From Luteimonas saliphila (lineage in GTDB: Bacteria; Pseudomonadota; Gammaproteobacteria; Xanthomonadales; Xanthomonadaceae): a stretch of DNA of 64,000 bases. Each line of letters begins with the position of its first letter. The stretch's first letter is position 1. The stretch covers positions 186,001-250,000 of the forward strand of contig NZ_JAETWA010000014.1 of NCBI RefSeq assembly GCF_016774335.1, read 5' to 3'. Under the pieces are notes generated by a model. That model was given only the letters and a program-made list of their open reading frames with translations, was not told where the DNA came from and did no database searches. Made by a program: the position numbers and the translations under genes. Shown here piece after piece: positions 27,470 through 37,041 of the stretch.

Positions 27470-28391
27470 GTCGTGCTCCGGTGCTGTCGCCGTCGTCGGC
27501 GAGGGCGTCTGGGTCCGCCGCGGATTCGCGGACGGTGTCGTGGGTGTCGGTTTCGGCTTCGACTTCGCGCTGGAGGTCTTCGTCGAGTCGATCGTCGGGA
27601 TCGGGTGCATGCGGATCGCGGGTGTCGGCGGCGGGCTTCTCGCCAGCCGGGTCTTCATCGAAGGCGGCCTCGTCGGGGGCGTCGTCTCCGAATTCGTCCT
27701 GGCCGTCGCGATCCTCGTCGTGGGCCGCGGGTGCGAGCGGATCGCCCTCCGCGGCATCGTTGGCGGCCTGGCTTTCGCGGTCTGCATCGCCATCGTCATC
27801 GCCGACCGCGGCGATGCCACCGACCGCGCGCGGGCCGTCGAACTCGAACTGCGGCTCCAGTTCGCCGAAATCCTTGAGCTCCGACAGCGGCGGCAGCTCA
27901 TCGAGCCGCTTGAGGCCGAAATAGTCGAGAAAGCCCTTGGTCGTGCCGAGCAGTTCCGGGCGACCGGGCATGTCGCGGTGGCCGACGACGCGGATCCACT
28001 CGCGCTCCTCCAGCGCCTTGATGATGTTGCTGTTGGTCGCCACGCCGCGGACCTGTTCGATCTCTCCGCGGGTGATCGGCTGGCGGTAGGCGATCAGCGC
28101 CAGGGTTTCGAGCGTGGCGCGCGTGTACTTGGTCTGGCGCTCGGTCCACAGCCGCGCCACCCAGGGGTGGACGTCGGCCTGTACCTGGTAGCGCCAGCCG
28201 GAGGCCACCTCGACCAGTTCGATGCCGCGGCCGGCCGCCTCGGCCTGCAGCGTTTCGAGCGCGACCTGGAGGCTGCCCTCGGGTGCCGGCTCGTCGAGCG
28301 GGAACAGGCCGTTGAGCTGGACCACGGTCAGCGGCTGGCTCGAGGCCAGCAGCGCGGCCTCGACGATGCGGTTGATGAGTTGTTGATCCAT
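27462..28391 (-). CDS. scpB: Segregation and condensation protein B
   Basis: Winged-helix partner of ScpA in the SMC condensin-like complex. The conserved core covers about residues 1-185, with T-L-E-T-L-A-L-I-A-Y-R-Q-P-I-T-R-G-E and L-L-G-T-T-K-G-F-L-D-Y-F-G-L. After that comes a tail of about 120 residues that is very rich in Asp and Glu, unusual against the roughly 200-residue standard length. Start at 28391 (MDQQLINRIVEA). It lies 78 bp after scpA and overlaps rluB; scpA-scpB-rluB is a common order. Confidence 0.94.
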   Translation of the reverse strand: MDQQLINRIVEAALLASSQPLTVVQLNGLFPLDEPAPEGSLQVALETLQAEAAGRGIELVEVASGWRYQVQADVHPWVARLWTERQTKYTRATLETLALIAYRQPITRGEIEQVRGVATNSNIIKALEEREWIRVVGHRDMPGRPELLGTTKGFLDYFGLKRLDELPPLSELKDFGELEPQFEFDGPRAVGGIAAVGDDDGDADRESQAANDAAEGDPLAPAAHDEDRDGQDEFGDDAPDEAAFDEDPAGEKPAADTRDPHAPDPDDRLDEDLQREVEAETDTHDTVRESAADPDALADDGDSTGARHD

Positions 28392-28469
28392 GCGTCTTGG
28401 GTGTGGCGGGATGGATGGCGTGCGGGTGTTCGCGCCGGTGGTGGACCGGCCGCGGGCACGGCGGTGGGG

Positions 28470-29369
28470 TCAGGCGTCGTCTTCGGGCGCGTCGTCGTCG
28501 AACTCGCTGGCGAATTCCAGCGGCTCGTCCGCCGCACGCCCGGTGGCGAGCGACTTGAGGTAGATCGGCGCGAGCGGTGCTTCCTGGACGATGTCGAGCA
28601 GGCGTTCCTTGGCCAGTTCGAGGATCGACAGGAAGGTCACGACCACGCCCAGCTTGCCTTCGCCGGGATTGAACAGCGCCTCGAAGCGGTGGAAGGCGCC
28701 GTCCTCGAGCCGGGTCAGCAGTTCGCCCATGCGCTGGCGCACGCTCAGCGCATCGCGCCGGATCGCGTGGCTGGTGAGCAGCTCGGCGCGCTTGAGCACG
28801 TCGTGCAGCGCCAGCAGCATCTCGCGCAGGTCCACCGGCGGCGGCAGCCTGACCGAGGCGCGGTCGGGCAGGAAGGCGGCGACCGGCGCGGTGTCGCGCT
28901 CCATGCGCGGCAGGGTGTCGATGTCCTCGGCAGCCTGCTTGAAGCGCTCGTACTCCTGCAGGCGGCGCACGAGGTCGGCGCGCGGGTCGTCCTCCTCGCC
29001 TTCTTCGCTGGCCGGCCGCGGCAGCAACATCCGCGACTTGATCTCGGCCAGGATCGCGGCCATCACCAGGTACTCGGCCGCCAGTTCGAAACGCAGGTCC
29101 TGCATCACGCCGATGTACTCGACGTACTGGCGGGTGATCTCGGCGACCGGGATGTCGAGGATGTCGAGGTTCTGGCGGCGGATCAGGTACAGCAGCAGGT
29201 CGAGCGGGCCTTCGAACGCCTCGAGGATCACCTCCAGCGCGTCCGGCGGGATGTACAGGTCCTGCGGGATCTGCAGCACCGGCTGGCCATGCACCGTCGC
29301 CAGCCGCATCTCCTGCTGCTGCGGATGGGAGGGCGCCTGCGCGGCGTTGTCCTGGGCGGCTTGGTTCAT
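28470..29369 (-). CDS. scpA: Segregation and condensation protein A
   Basis: Kleisin subunit of the bacterial SMC-ScpAB complex, 299 residues. The family core begins with E-G-P-L-D-L-L-L-Y-L-I-R near residue 52, then I-L-D-I-P-V-A-E-I-T and E-Y-L-V-M-A-A-I-L-A-E-I-K-S-R-M-L-L-P. The C-terminal winged-helix region L-G-V-V-V-T-F-L-S-I-L-E-L-A-K is present. The start MNQAAQDN at 29369 is preferred; the in-frame extension upstream to 29498 is Arg/Pro-rich and unlike homologs. The C-terminal end is acidic (E-F-D-D-D-A-P-E-D-D-A). Confidence 0.93.
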   Translation of the reverse strand: MNQAAQDNAAQAPSHPQQQEMRLATVHGQPVLQIPQDLYIPPDALEVILEAFEGPLDLLLYLIRRQNLDILDIPVAEITRQYVEYIGVMQDLRFELAAEYLVMAAILAEIKSRMLLPRPASEEGEEDDPRADLVRRLQEYERFKQAAEDIDTLPRMERDTAPVAAFLPDRASVRLPPPVDLREMLLALHDVLKRAELLTSHAIRRDALSVRQRMGELLTRLEDGAFHRFEALFNPGEGKLGVVVTFLSILELAKERLLDIVQEAPLAPIYLKSLATGRAADEPLEFASEFDDDAPEDDA

Positions 29370-29736
29370 TCGCGGTGCGGCCCCTCCGGGGCCGTCTGGC
29401 TTGTCGGTCTTGTCGCGGGGCCGAGGGCGGTCGCGGGCTGCGAGGAGGAACGGGCGTGCATCCCTGGCGGGCACGGGTCCGTTACGTCGCACTGGCAAAG
29501 CGTCTTGCGACCGGGCGCCACGGGCAGGCCATGCCGGATGCCGGCAGAAGACTGCTGGAGGGGTCGTCGGGTCTGGCCGAAGGGCCGCGACTCTTGCGTC
29601 CTGCTGCGACGGGAGCGGCGTTCGGCTGCGGAACTTGGCTCCTAGGGTAAGCGCTGGCCGGCGGCCTGTCCAGCACGAGGGACGGTGGCCCGCACGTGGC
29701 TAGAATCGCCACTCGGGCAGGCAGGAGTGCGCATGC
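29370..29736. other. 367-bp divergent gap between scpA and the YciI-like gene
   Basis: No convincing gene. Near scpA there is a GC hairpin (GGCCCC-TCC-GGGGCC from 29378). Near the right end TAGAAT (29701-29706) could be the -10 box of the YciI-like gene, and AGGAG at 29723 its ribosome site. The scpA promoter should lie within the first 200 bp. Confidence 0.5.
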
Positions 29737-30036
29737 ATGTGGTACGCGATCGAGGGCTACGACGGAGAGCAGGCGCTCGACAGGCGCAAGGCGACGCGCG
29801 AGCGGCATCTCGAGCGCCTGGCGACGCTGCGCGACCAGGGCAGGTTGCTGGTCGCCGGGCCGTGCCCGGCGATCGATGCGGAGGATCCGGGTCCGGCCGG
29901 CTTCAGCGGCAGCATCGTGATTGCCGAGTTCGGTTCGCTGGACGAGGCGCGCGCCTGGGCGGACGCCGACCCTTACGTCGCGGCCGGCGTCTACACGCGC
30001 GTCGAAGTACGACCGTTCCGTCAGGTCCTGCCGTAG
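29737..30036 (+). CDS. YciI-like protein
   Basis: 99-residue small ferredoxin-like alpha/beta protein of the YciI family. It begins M-W-Y-A-I-E-G-Y-D and has the conserved R-x-x-H-L-E-R-L (about 22-29) and the active-site-like A-D-P-Y-V-A-A-G-V-Y near 77-86. Function in vivo is unknown for most members; some homologs act as dehalogenases or hydrolases. ATG 29737 has AGGAG nine bases upstream. An inverted repeat follows the stop immediately. It is monocistronic by context. Confidence 0.88.
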   Translation: MWYAIEGYDGEQALDRRKATRERHLERLATLRDQGRLLVAGPCPAIDAEDPGPAGFSGSIVIAEFGSLDEARAWADADPYVAAGVYTRVEVRPFRQVLP

Positions 30037-30061
30037 CCCGGGTAAGCGAAGCGCACCCGGG
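30037..30061 (+). repeat. CCCGGGT...ACCCGGG hairpin repeat after the YciI-like gene
   Basis: Arms CCCGGGT (30037-30043) and ACCCGGG (30055-30061) enclose AAGCGAAGCGC. It starts at the base after the TAG stop. This wording (GTAGCCCGGGTAAGCG) is a widespread dispersed gammaproteobacterial repeat and can serve as an mRNA 3' hairpin. Confidence 0.65.
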
Positions 30062-30176
30062 TCGCACATCTCGCCGACGGAGTAACGCGAGACAGGGCCC
30101 CAGATCCGCAACGCGTCTCGCTCGATATCGCAGTCCCGCCCGCATCGCATGTTGCGTCGTGCCATGCATCCGGCGC

Positions 30177-30190
30177 TGAAAACGATTACA
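30177..30190. promoter_or_regulatory. LacI-family operator (beta-glucan regulon) upstream of GH3
   Basis: TGAAAACGATTACA fits TGNAANCGNTTNCA exactly. It is 29 bp upstream of the GH3 start. Three more copies lie in front of the LacI, GH144 and GH1/ATPase genes. Confidence 0.8.
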
Positions 30191-30219
30191 TTCGCGCGGC
30201 CTGTTCGCCCGGAAGGACC

Positions 30220-32496
30220 ATGAAGCGCGCCAGTTCCCGTCTCCGCACCCGTCCCATCCTCTCCGGAATGCTCGCCACCCTGCTGGCCACGCCGGTCGCC
30301 TGGGCCGCTCCTCCGCCACCGCAGACCTCGGCGGGCGACCTCGCCGCGGAACGCGCCTTCGTCGACGCCCTGATGGCCAGGATGACGCTGGCGGAGAAGC
30401 TCGGCCAGCTCAACCAGCCACCGGCCGTGGGCAACAACACCGGTCCGGCGGCGATGGCCGGCAGCGAGGACCAGGTGCGTAGTGGCGCGATCGGTTCCTG
30501 GCTCGGCACCCATGGCGCGGAACTGACCTGTCGCCTGCAGCGCATCGCGGTGGAGGAGTCGCGGCTCGGCATCCCGTTGCTGTACGCCTACGACGTGATC
30601 CACGGCATGCGCACCACCTTCCCGGTGCCGCTGGGCGAAGCGTCGAGCTTCGATCCGGACGAGGCGCGCAACGCCGCGCGGGTGGCCGCGGTGGAAGCGA
30701 CCGCGCACGGGGTGCACTGGACCTATGCGCCGATGGTCGACATCGCCCGCGATCCGCGTTGGGGTCGTGTGGTGGAAGGCGCCGGCGAGGACCCGTACCT
30801 CGGCGCCGTGTTCGCCGCCGCGCGCGTGCGGGGCTTCCAGGGCGACGACCTCGCCGCGCCCGACACCCTGCTCGCCACCGCCAAGCACTTCGTCGGCTAC
30901 GGCGCGGCCGAGGGCGGGCGCGACTACAACGTCGCCGAGATCCCCGAGCGCACCCTGCGCGAGGTCTACCTGCCGCCGTTCGAGGCCGCGGTCGACGCCG
31001 GCGCGCAGTCGATCATGGCCGCCTTCAACGAGGTCGCCGGGGTGCCGATGCATGCGCACACGCCGCTGATCCAGGATCTGCTGCGGGCGCAGTGGGGATG
31101 GGACGGCGTACTGGTCAGCGATTACACCGGCGTGCTGGAACTGGTGGAGCACGGCGTGGCCGCGACCCGCGAGGAAGCAGGGCGCCTCGGGCTGCGTGCC
31201 GGCGTGGACGTGGACATGGTCAGCGACATCTATCTGAAGGACCTGCCCGCCGCGGTGGAGGCAGGGCGCGTGCCGATGGCGGAGGTCGACGCCTCCGTGC
31301 GGCGGGTGCTCAACGCCAAGTTCCGCCTCGGCCTGTTCGACGATCCCTACCGCTACTGCAAGGACAGCGCGCGCCAGGAGGCGACGACGCTCGCGCCCGA
31401 ACACCGCGCCGCCGCGCGCCGGATGGCGCAGAAATCCATGGTGCTGCTGGAGAACGAGGGCGGGGTGCTACCGCTCTCGAAGTCGCTCGGCACGCTCGCG
31501 GTGATCGGCCCGCTGGCGGACGAACCCTGGGCGATGCTCGGCAACTGGGTGGGCATCGGCAGGCCGGAAGACGCGGTGACGCCGCTGGCGGCACTGAAGC
31601 AGGTGCTGGGCGATGGCACGAAGCTGGTGGTCGCCAAGGGCGCCGACATCGACAGCGACGACACCTCGGGTTTCGATCGTGCCGTGCGCGCCGCGCGCTC
31701 GGCGGACGCGGTGGTGATGTTCCTCGGCGAGCATCCGGAGATGAGCGCCGAGGCCAACAACCGCACCTCGCTCGACCTGCCGGGCGTGCAGGAACGGCTC
31801 GCACTGGCGGTCGCCGCGACCGGTAAGCCGGTCGTCGTGGTACTGCTCAACGGCCGGCCGCTGTCGACTGGCGCGCTGCAGGGCGAGGTGCCGGCGATCC
31901 TCGAAGCCTGGTTTCCGGGTATCGAGGGCGGCAATGCGATCGTCGACGTGCTGTTCGGCGACGTGAACCCGTCCGGCAAGCTGCCGGTGACGGTGCCGCG
32001 CAACGTCGGCCAGGTGCCGATCTACTACGCGCATCGCAACACCGGGCGTCCGCCCGCCAGCGACAACAAGTACACCAGCAAATACATCGACGTGCCGTGG
32101 ACGCCGCTGTATCCGTTCGGCCATGGGCTGAGCTACACCACGTTCGGCTACGACCCGCCGAGCGTGGCGCGCGCGATGCTGGCGGGCGACGACCTGGCGC
32201 AGCAGGTCAGCGTGCGCGTCACCAACACCGGCCAGCGCGCCGGTACTGAAGTGGTGCAGCTGTACGTGCGCGACGACGTCGCCAGCGTCACCCGGCCGGT
32301 GCGGCAGTTGCGCGGCTTCCAGCGCGTCGAGCTGCAGCCCGGCGAATCGCGCACGGTCACCTTCGAGCTCGGTTTCGACGACCTCGCGTTGTACGACGCG
32401 CGGATGAATCGAGTGGTCGAACCGGGCACGTTCACCGTGTTCACTGGCGGCAATTCGCTGGCCACGGATTCGGTGCAGTTCGAGGTGGTGCGGTGA
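30220..32496 (+). CDS. Periplasmic GH3 beta-glucosidase (BglX type)
   Basis: 758 residues, full-length for BglX-like enzymes that release glucose from beta-glucosides. A signal peptide ends at about W-A-A (30). The TIM barrel carries K-H-F-V-G-Y-G and the nucleophile Asp301 in V-L-V-S-D-Y. The C-terminal (alpha/beta)6 sandwich and fibronectin-like domain (H-G-L-S-Y-T-T-F, then E-V-V-Q-L-Y-V-R-D) are complete. GAAGGACC precedes the ATG. Because a GH144-type endo-beta-1,2-glucanase is in the same regulon, sophoro-oligosaccharides are a likely substrate. The next gene follows after 123 bp. Confidence 0.94.
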   Translation: MKRASSRLRTRPILSGMLATLLATPVAWAAPPPPQTSAGDLAAERAFVDALMARMTLAEKLGQLNQPPAVGNNTGPAAMAGSEDQVRSGAIGSWLGTHGAELTCRLQRIAVEESRLGIPLLYAYDVIHGMRTTFPVPLGEASSFDPDEARNAARVAAVEATAHGVHWTYAPMVDIARDPRWGRVVEGAGEDPYLGAVFAAARVRGFQGDDLAAPDTLLATAKHFVGYGAAEGGRDYNVAEIPERTLREVYLPPFEAAVDAGAQSIMAAFNEVAGVPMHAHTPLIQDLLRAQWGWDGVLVSDYTGVLELVEHGVAATREEAGRLGLRAGVDVDMVSDIYLKDLPAAVEAGRVPMAEVDASVRRVLNAKFRLGLFDDPYRYCKDSARQEATTLAPEHRAAARRMAQKSMVLLENEGGVLPLSKSLGTLAVIGPLADEPWAMLGNWVGIGRPEDAVTPLAALKQVLGDGTKLVVAKGADIDSDDTSGFDRAVRAARSADAVVMFLGEHPEMSAEANNRTSLDLPGVQERLALAVAATGKPVVVVLLNGRPLSTGALQGEVPAILEAWFPGIEGGNAIVDVLFGDVNPSGKLPVTVPRNVGQVPIYYAHRNTGRPPASDNKYTSKYIDVPWTPLYPFGHGLSYTTFGYDPPSVARAMLAGDDLAQQVSVRVTNTGQRAGTEVVQLYVRDDVASVTRPVRQLRGFQRVELQPGESRTVTFELGFDDLALYDARMNRVVEPGTFTVFTGGNSLATDSVQFEVVR

Positions 32497-32619
32497 CCTC
32501 TCACGCGTGCCCGGCCGATGGCGGGGTCCGGTACGTGTGCGTTGGCGGTCGTCGGGTCTCGGCCCGCGTGGATATTGACGGCTAGGCGGTATCCGCGGTC
32601 GTGCCGGTGTAGGAACCGA

Positions 32620-35600
32620 ATGAAACCAGAATCCATCCTCCGTACTGGCATCGGCGGCGCGCTCGCCACGCTGCTCTGGATCGGCATCCCGGTGGCCGCG
32701 TGGTGCGGTCTCCCGGATGCCGGCCTGCCTCGGCGCGAGGGTTGGTCGGCCTCGGCATCGTCGACGCAGGTCGATGCACTGCGCGCAGCGCATGCGATCG
32801 ACGGCGATCCCGCCACCCGCTGGGGCGGTGATTTCAGTGCCGGTCACTGGCTGCAGGTCGATCTCGGACGCGCCGCAGAAGTGGCGGGCGTTCTGATCCA
32901 CTGGGACAGCGGTTTCGCGGTCTCCTGGACGATCCAGGCATCGATCGATGGCAGGGCGTGGGACGTCGTCTACACCAGTCGCGACTCGCGCGGGGGCCAC
33001 GACTACGTGTTCTTCCCCGCCGCCGAGGCACGTTACCTGCGGTTGGCGAGCCTCCCGCACACCGCGGACTGGGGTGTGTCGGTGTTCGAGTTCACGCCTT
33101 TGTCGACGCGCGACGCGGCGCGCATATCCGGCGTCGCTTCAGCCGACGGGCGCGGTCTTTTCGATGGCGAGGGGCGTTACCCGGAGGAAATGGTGGCCGC
33201 CGGCGCCGGGCGGGGCACGCGCGGCATCGAGGTCGCGCTGCCTCCGGGCATCGAGATCGCCGGGCTCGAGGTCTGGTGGGACGGTCCGCGCAATGGCGCC
33301 GTACTGGAGGTGCGCACTGCGAATGGATGGCAGCGGGTCGCCGAGGATCCGGGGACGCTGGGCGGGACGTCTTTCCTGTCGGCGCGCGCGCCCTTGCGGA
33401 CCGATGCCATGCGCCTGCTGTCCGGTGAAGTGTCCGGACGCGCTCCGCGTATCGGCCGCCTGCGCCTGCTGGGTCCGCGCGAGGTGATGACGCCCATGCG
33501 GCGCTACGAGATCGTGGCTGCGCGCGCGCATCGCGACCTGTTTCCACCGTCGCTGCACGGTGAGCAGGTGTACTGGACGACGGTGGGGGTCCCCGCGGGC
33601 CGGCAGAAGTCGCTGTTCGACGAGTTCGGCAACCTCGAGGCGTACCGCGGCGCGCCCATGGTGCAGGCGCTGTGGCGCGACGATGAACATGGTGCCGCGA
33701 CCTCGGCGCAGGTCGAACGCCGGCATGCGCTGCGCGACGGATGGATCCCGTGCCCGTCGGTGGAGTGGTCGCCGCGAGAGGGCCTGTCGGTGCGCAGCGA
33801 AGCACTTGCCTACAGGCAGGACGACCAGCCGATCACCCTGCTGCGCCACACCTTGCGCAATGCGGGGACGCGCGACGTGCGTGGCGACCTGTCGCTGCTC
33901 GTGCGGCCGCTGCAGGTGAACCCGCCCTGGCAACACGGCGGCGTGTCGCGGATTGAGCACATCGTGGTTGGACCGGAACCGGCCGGTATGGCGGTGCGCG
34001 TCAATGGCCGCAGGCTGTTCACCTCGCTGACCCCGCCGGCGGCGCAGGGCGTGGCAGGATTCGGCCGGCATGGCGAGGGCGAGCCCACGTCGAAAGCTGC
34101 GGCGGGTGTGGTCCCTGACGCGCGCGGAGCGCGCGACCCCGATGGTCTAGCGACCGCGGTACTGCGGTATCCGGTGTCACTCGCCCCGGGCGAACAGGCG
34201 CAGGTGGTGGTCGCGTTCGCGCTCGGCGACGCGGCCATGGATGCAGCCGGCGCACTGCCCGAAGCACCGCCGGTCGACGTCGAGGCACTGCTTGCGGGAC
34301 ACGCCGATCCCGGCGCCGCGTTCGACGCGATGGCGGCACTGGTCGCCGAAGAGTGGCGATCGAAGTTCGCGTCCTTCGACCTGCGGCTGCCGGACGCCTC
34401 GATCGTCGACGGCCTGCGCGCGCAGGCGGCGTCCATGATGATCAACCAGACCGGCCACGCGATCCAGCCGGGACCGCGCAATTACAACCGATCCTTCATC
34501 CGCGACGGGCAGGCGACCGCTTCGATTCTCGTGCGCATGGGCCAACCGGCGGTCGCGCGCGAATACCTGCGCTGGTACACCGACCATGCCCTCAACCCAA
34601 ACGGACTGGTCTCGCCCATCCTCGACGAGGACGGGAGCATCAACCGCGGATTCGGTTCGGACATCGAACACGACAGCCAGGGCCAGTACATCCTGCTCGT
34701 GGCCGACATCGCGCGCTACGACGGCGGGCCGGAAAGCGTGCGCCAGTACCTGCCTGCGGTGAAGCAGGCGATGCGGTTTATGCAGACGCTGCGCGATCGG
34801 ACCATGGTGCCCGGATACATGGCCGCTCAGCCGGCGCCCGGGCGTTTCCGCGGCCTCATCGCGCCCTCCATCAGCCACGAGGGCTATTCCACGCCGACCC
34901 ACAGTTACTGGGACGACTACTTCGCGATCAAGGGCTGGGACGACGGCGCGTGGCTGGCGGGAGCGCTGGGCGATGAGGCCACCGCGGCCTGGGCACGCGA
35001 ACAGGGGGCCGCGCTGCGACGATCGGTGTCCGCTTCGATCCGCGCCACGATCGCGTGGAAGGGCTCGGACACGATCCCCGCGTCCGCCGACCTCGGTGAG
35101 AGTGACCCCACCAGCGTGTCGATCGCGCTGGATCCGGCGGGCGCGCGCGATGTGTTGCCCGAGCGGCAGTTGCTCAATACGTACGATCGCTACATGGTCG
35201 ACGTGCGGCGGCGCGACGTGCCGGGTGCGCTCTACGCCTACACGCCGTATGAGTTGCGCAACGTCCTGACGTATGTACACCTCGGACGGCCCGCGGACGC
35301 GCGTGAACTGCTCGACCGCTTCGTTGCGCAGCAACGCCCCCGGGCTTGGCGGATGTGGCCCGAGGTCGTGCACTCGCGCGAGCGGCACCCCGGCTACATC
35401 GGCGACATGCCCCACACCTGGATCGGCTCGGAATATGTGCGCGCGGTGCTGGGCATGATCGTGCAAGAGGCCCCGGGACGGCTGGTGCTCCTGCCGGGGG
35501 CGCCGGCGGACTGGCTGGCGGGTGACGGGCTGGCATCGCACGGCATGCCGACCGCGTTCGGCCGCATGGACCTGCATGCGCGCCTCGTCGACGACCGGTT

Positions 35601-35769
35601 GCGCGTCGAGCTGTCGGGTGTCAAGGGGGTGGGTGTCGAAGTGCACTGGCCGCCGGATATGGGGCCGCCCAGGGTCCTGCGGGTCGACGGACGGGCGGTC
35701 GAGGTGCCCGGCGCGACCCCGTTCGCCAGTCTGCCCGAGCCGTTCCGCGTGCTCGAGGCCGCATGGTGA
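32620..35769 (+). CDS. Secreted discoidin-domain (alpha/alpha)6-type enzyme, family unassigned
   Basis: 1049 residues. A signal peptide (about 1-28, ending V-A-A-W-C-G) is followed by a discoidin-like domain (about 36-150: A-S-A-S-S-T-Q...A-I-D-G-D-P-A-T-R-W-G-G) and a long beta-rich middle part. A helical domain from about 590 has R-S-F-I-R-D-G (624), S-I-S-H-E-G-Y-S (750), D-L-G-E-S-D-P-T-S, Y-T-P-Y-E-x-R-N-V (874) and G-D-M-P-H-T-W-I-G-S (927). The fold suggests a glycoside hydrolase or phosphorylase-like (alpha/alpha)6 barrel, but I cannot place it in a named family. The gene at 47240 is a paralog with the same motifs and spacing. AGGAA precedes the ATG. It follows GH3 and may be cotranscribed. 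Confidence 0.75.
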   Translation: MKPESILRTGIGGALATLLWIGIPVAAWCGLPDAGLPRREGWSASASSTQVDALRAAHAIDGDPATRWGGDFSAGHWLQVDLGRAAEVAGVLIHWDSGFAVSWTIQASIDGRAWDVVYTSRDSRGGHDYVFFPAAEARYLRLASLPHTADWGVSVFEFTPLSTRDAARISGVASADGRGLFDGEGRYPEEMVAAGAGRGTRGIEVALPPGIEIAGLEVWWDGPRNGAVLEVRTANGWQRVAEDPGTLGGTSFLSARAPLRTDAMRLLSGEVSGRAPRIGRLRLLGPREVMTPMRRYEIVAARAHRDLFPPSLHGEQVYWTTVGVPAGRQKSLFDEFGNLEAYRGAPMVQALWRDDEHGAATSAQVERRHALRDGWIPCPSVEWSPREGLSVRSEALAYRQDDQPITLLRHTLRNAGTRDVRGDLSLLVRPLQVNPPWQHGGVSRIEHIVVGPEPAGMAVRVNGRRLFTSLTPPAAQGVAGFGRHGEGEPTSKAAAGVVPDARGARDPDGLATAVLRYPVSLAPGEQAQVVVAFALGDAAMDAAGALPEAPPVDVEALLAGHADPGAAFDAMAALVAEEWRSKFASFDLRLPDASIVDGLRAQAASMMINQTGHAIQPGPRNYNRSFIRDGQATASILVRMGQPAVAREYLRWYTDHALNPNGLVSPILDEDGSINRGFGSDIEHDSQGQYILLVADIARYDGGPESVRQYLPAVKQAMRFMQTLRDRTMVPGYMAAQPAPGRFRGLIAPSISHEGYSTPTHSYWDDYFAIKGWDDGAWLAGALGDEATAAWAREQGAALRRSVSASIRATIAWKGSDTIPASADLGESDPTSVSIALDPAGARDVLPERQLLNTYDRYMVDVRRRDVPGALYAYTPYELRNVLTYVHLGRPADARELLDRFVAQQRPRAWRMWPEVVHSRERHPGYIGDMPHTWIGSEYVRAVLGMIVQEAPGRLVLLPGAPADWLAGDGLASHGMPTAFGRMDLHARLVDDRLRVELSGVKGVGVEVHWPPDMGPPRVLRVDGRAVEVPGATPFASLPEPFRVLEAAW

Positions 35770-35845
35770 CCGCCGGCGTCGTCCCCTGCCGGCCTTGCTG
35801 TGCCGCAGCATCGTCCGTTGCGCGGGATCGCTTTACAGGATTGCT

Positions 35846-35859
35846 TGAAAACGATTACA
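35846..35859. promoter_or_regulatory. LacI-family operator in front of the second LacI gene
   Basis: TGAAAACGATTACA, identical to the site upstream of GH3 and followed by the same TTC. It lies 31 bp before the LacI start; autoregulation is expected. Confidence 0.8.
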
Positions 35860-35890
35860 TTCCGCGCATCGTGAAACCGCGGAGGGGCGG

Positions 35891-36919
35891 ATGAGCGTCA
35901 CGATCAAAGACGTGGCACGACGTGCGAATGTCTCCGTTGCCACCGTGTCGCGTGCCCTCAACGGTCACCAGAACGTCGCCGAGGAAGTCCGCAAGCGGGT
36001 ACTCTCGGTCGCCGACCAGCTGCGCTACAGCCCGCACCATGCGGCGCGGAGCCTGAGCAGCCGGCGGACCCAGACCATCGGGGTCGTGCTGCCGGATCTG
36101 TACGGCGAATTCTTCTCCGAACTGATGCGGGGCATCGACCATGTGGCACGCGAGCGCGGCCTGCACCTGCTCGTCTCCAGCTACCACGGTCATCCGCAGG
36201 AACAGGGTGCGGCGTTGCGCGCCATGCGTGGACGCGTGGACGGTTTGCTGCTGATGTCGCCGTTCCTGGAAGGTCAGGAATCGCTGGCCGACGACATGCC
36301 GGCGAGCATGCCAGTGGTCCTCATGGGCTCCCCGGTCGCCGCCGACGGGCCAGCGTCGATCGGTGTCGACAACCACGGTGGCGCGAAAGCGATGATGGAG
36401 CACCTGCTCGAAGCCGGGCACCGGTCGATTGCATTCCTGTCGGGGCCCGACGACAACTTTGACGCGCGCGAGCGTTTGCGCGGCTACACCGATGCGCTCG
36501 CTGCCGCCGGCCTGGAGCCCTGGGTGTTTCCGGGAGATTTCGACGAGGCCTCCGGACATCGCGCCGGCGGGGCCCTGATACAGGCGCCACGCCGGCCCGA
36601 CGCGGTGTTCGCCGCCAACGACATGATGGCGCTCGGATGCATGTTCGCGCTCAGCCAGGGCGGCGTCCGCGTTCCCGACGACATCGCGATCGCTGGGTTC
36701 GACGACATCCCGCTTTCGCGCTACGTGCACCCCGCGCTCACGACCATGCGTGTGGAAATCGCGGAGTTGGGCGCGCGCGCGATCCGGAGCCTGCTCGAGC
36801 CTGGACAGGAAACGGCGGAGGGGAGCAGGTTACAGGAACTGCTTTTCCCGGAACTGGTCGTGCGGCAATCCAGTCGCCCTCGTACGGACACACCCGCGGC
36901 CCCATCGACGACATCTTGA
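35891..36919 (+). CDS. LacI-family regulator of the beta-glucan regulon
   Basis: 342 residues. The N-terminal helix-turn-helix is I-K-D-V-A-R-R-A-N-V-S-V-A-T-V-S-R-A-L, with the hinge helix H-H-A-A-R-S-L-S. The sensor domain ends with G-F-D-D-I-P-L-S-R-Y-V-H-P-A-L-T-T, typical of GalR/LacI proteins. GGAGGGGCGG precedes the ATG. The hinge and helix 3 (V-A-T-V-S) fit a TGNAANCGNTTNCA operator, which is found upstream of this gene and three other units. The inducer is probably a glucose disaccharide such as sophorose or cellobiose. TonB receptor and halogenase follow on the same strand. Confidence 0.92.
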   Translation: MSVTIKDVARRANVSVATVSRALNGHQNVAEEVRKRVLSVADQLRYSPHHAARSLSSRRTQTIGVVLPDLYGEFFSELMRGIDHVARERGLHLLVSSYHGHPQEQGAALRAMRGRVDGLLLMSPFLEGQESLADDMPASMPVVLMGSPVAADGPASIGVDNHGGAKAMMEHLLEAGHRSIAFLSGPDDNFDARERLRGYTDALAAAGLEPWVFPGDFDEASGHRAGGALIQAPRRPDAVFAANDMMALGCMFALSQGGVRVPDDIAIAGFDDIPLSRYVHPALTTMRVEIAELGARAIRSLLEPGQETAEGSRLQELLFPELVVRQSSRPRTDTPAAPSTTS

Positions 36920-37041
36920 GCGACAAAAAAAGCAGGAAGAACGCATCTGAAACGAGAATTCGCCAGCGTCCAAGGCGAGCACATCAGAGCCGATCAACCC
37001 TTATCAACACTTTTGAGGACCGCCCTGGGAGGGGCATCGCC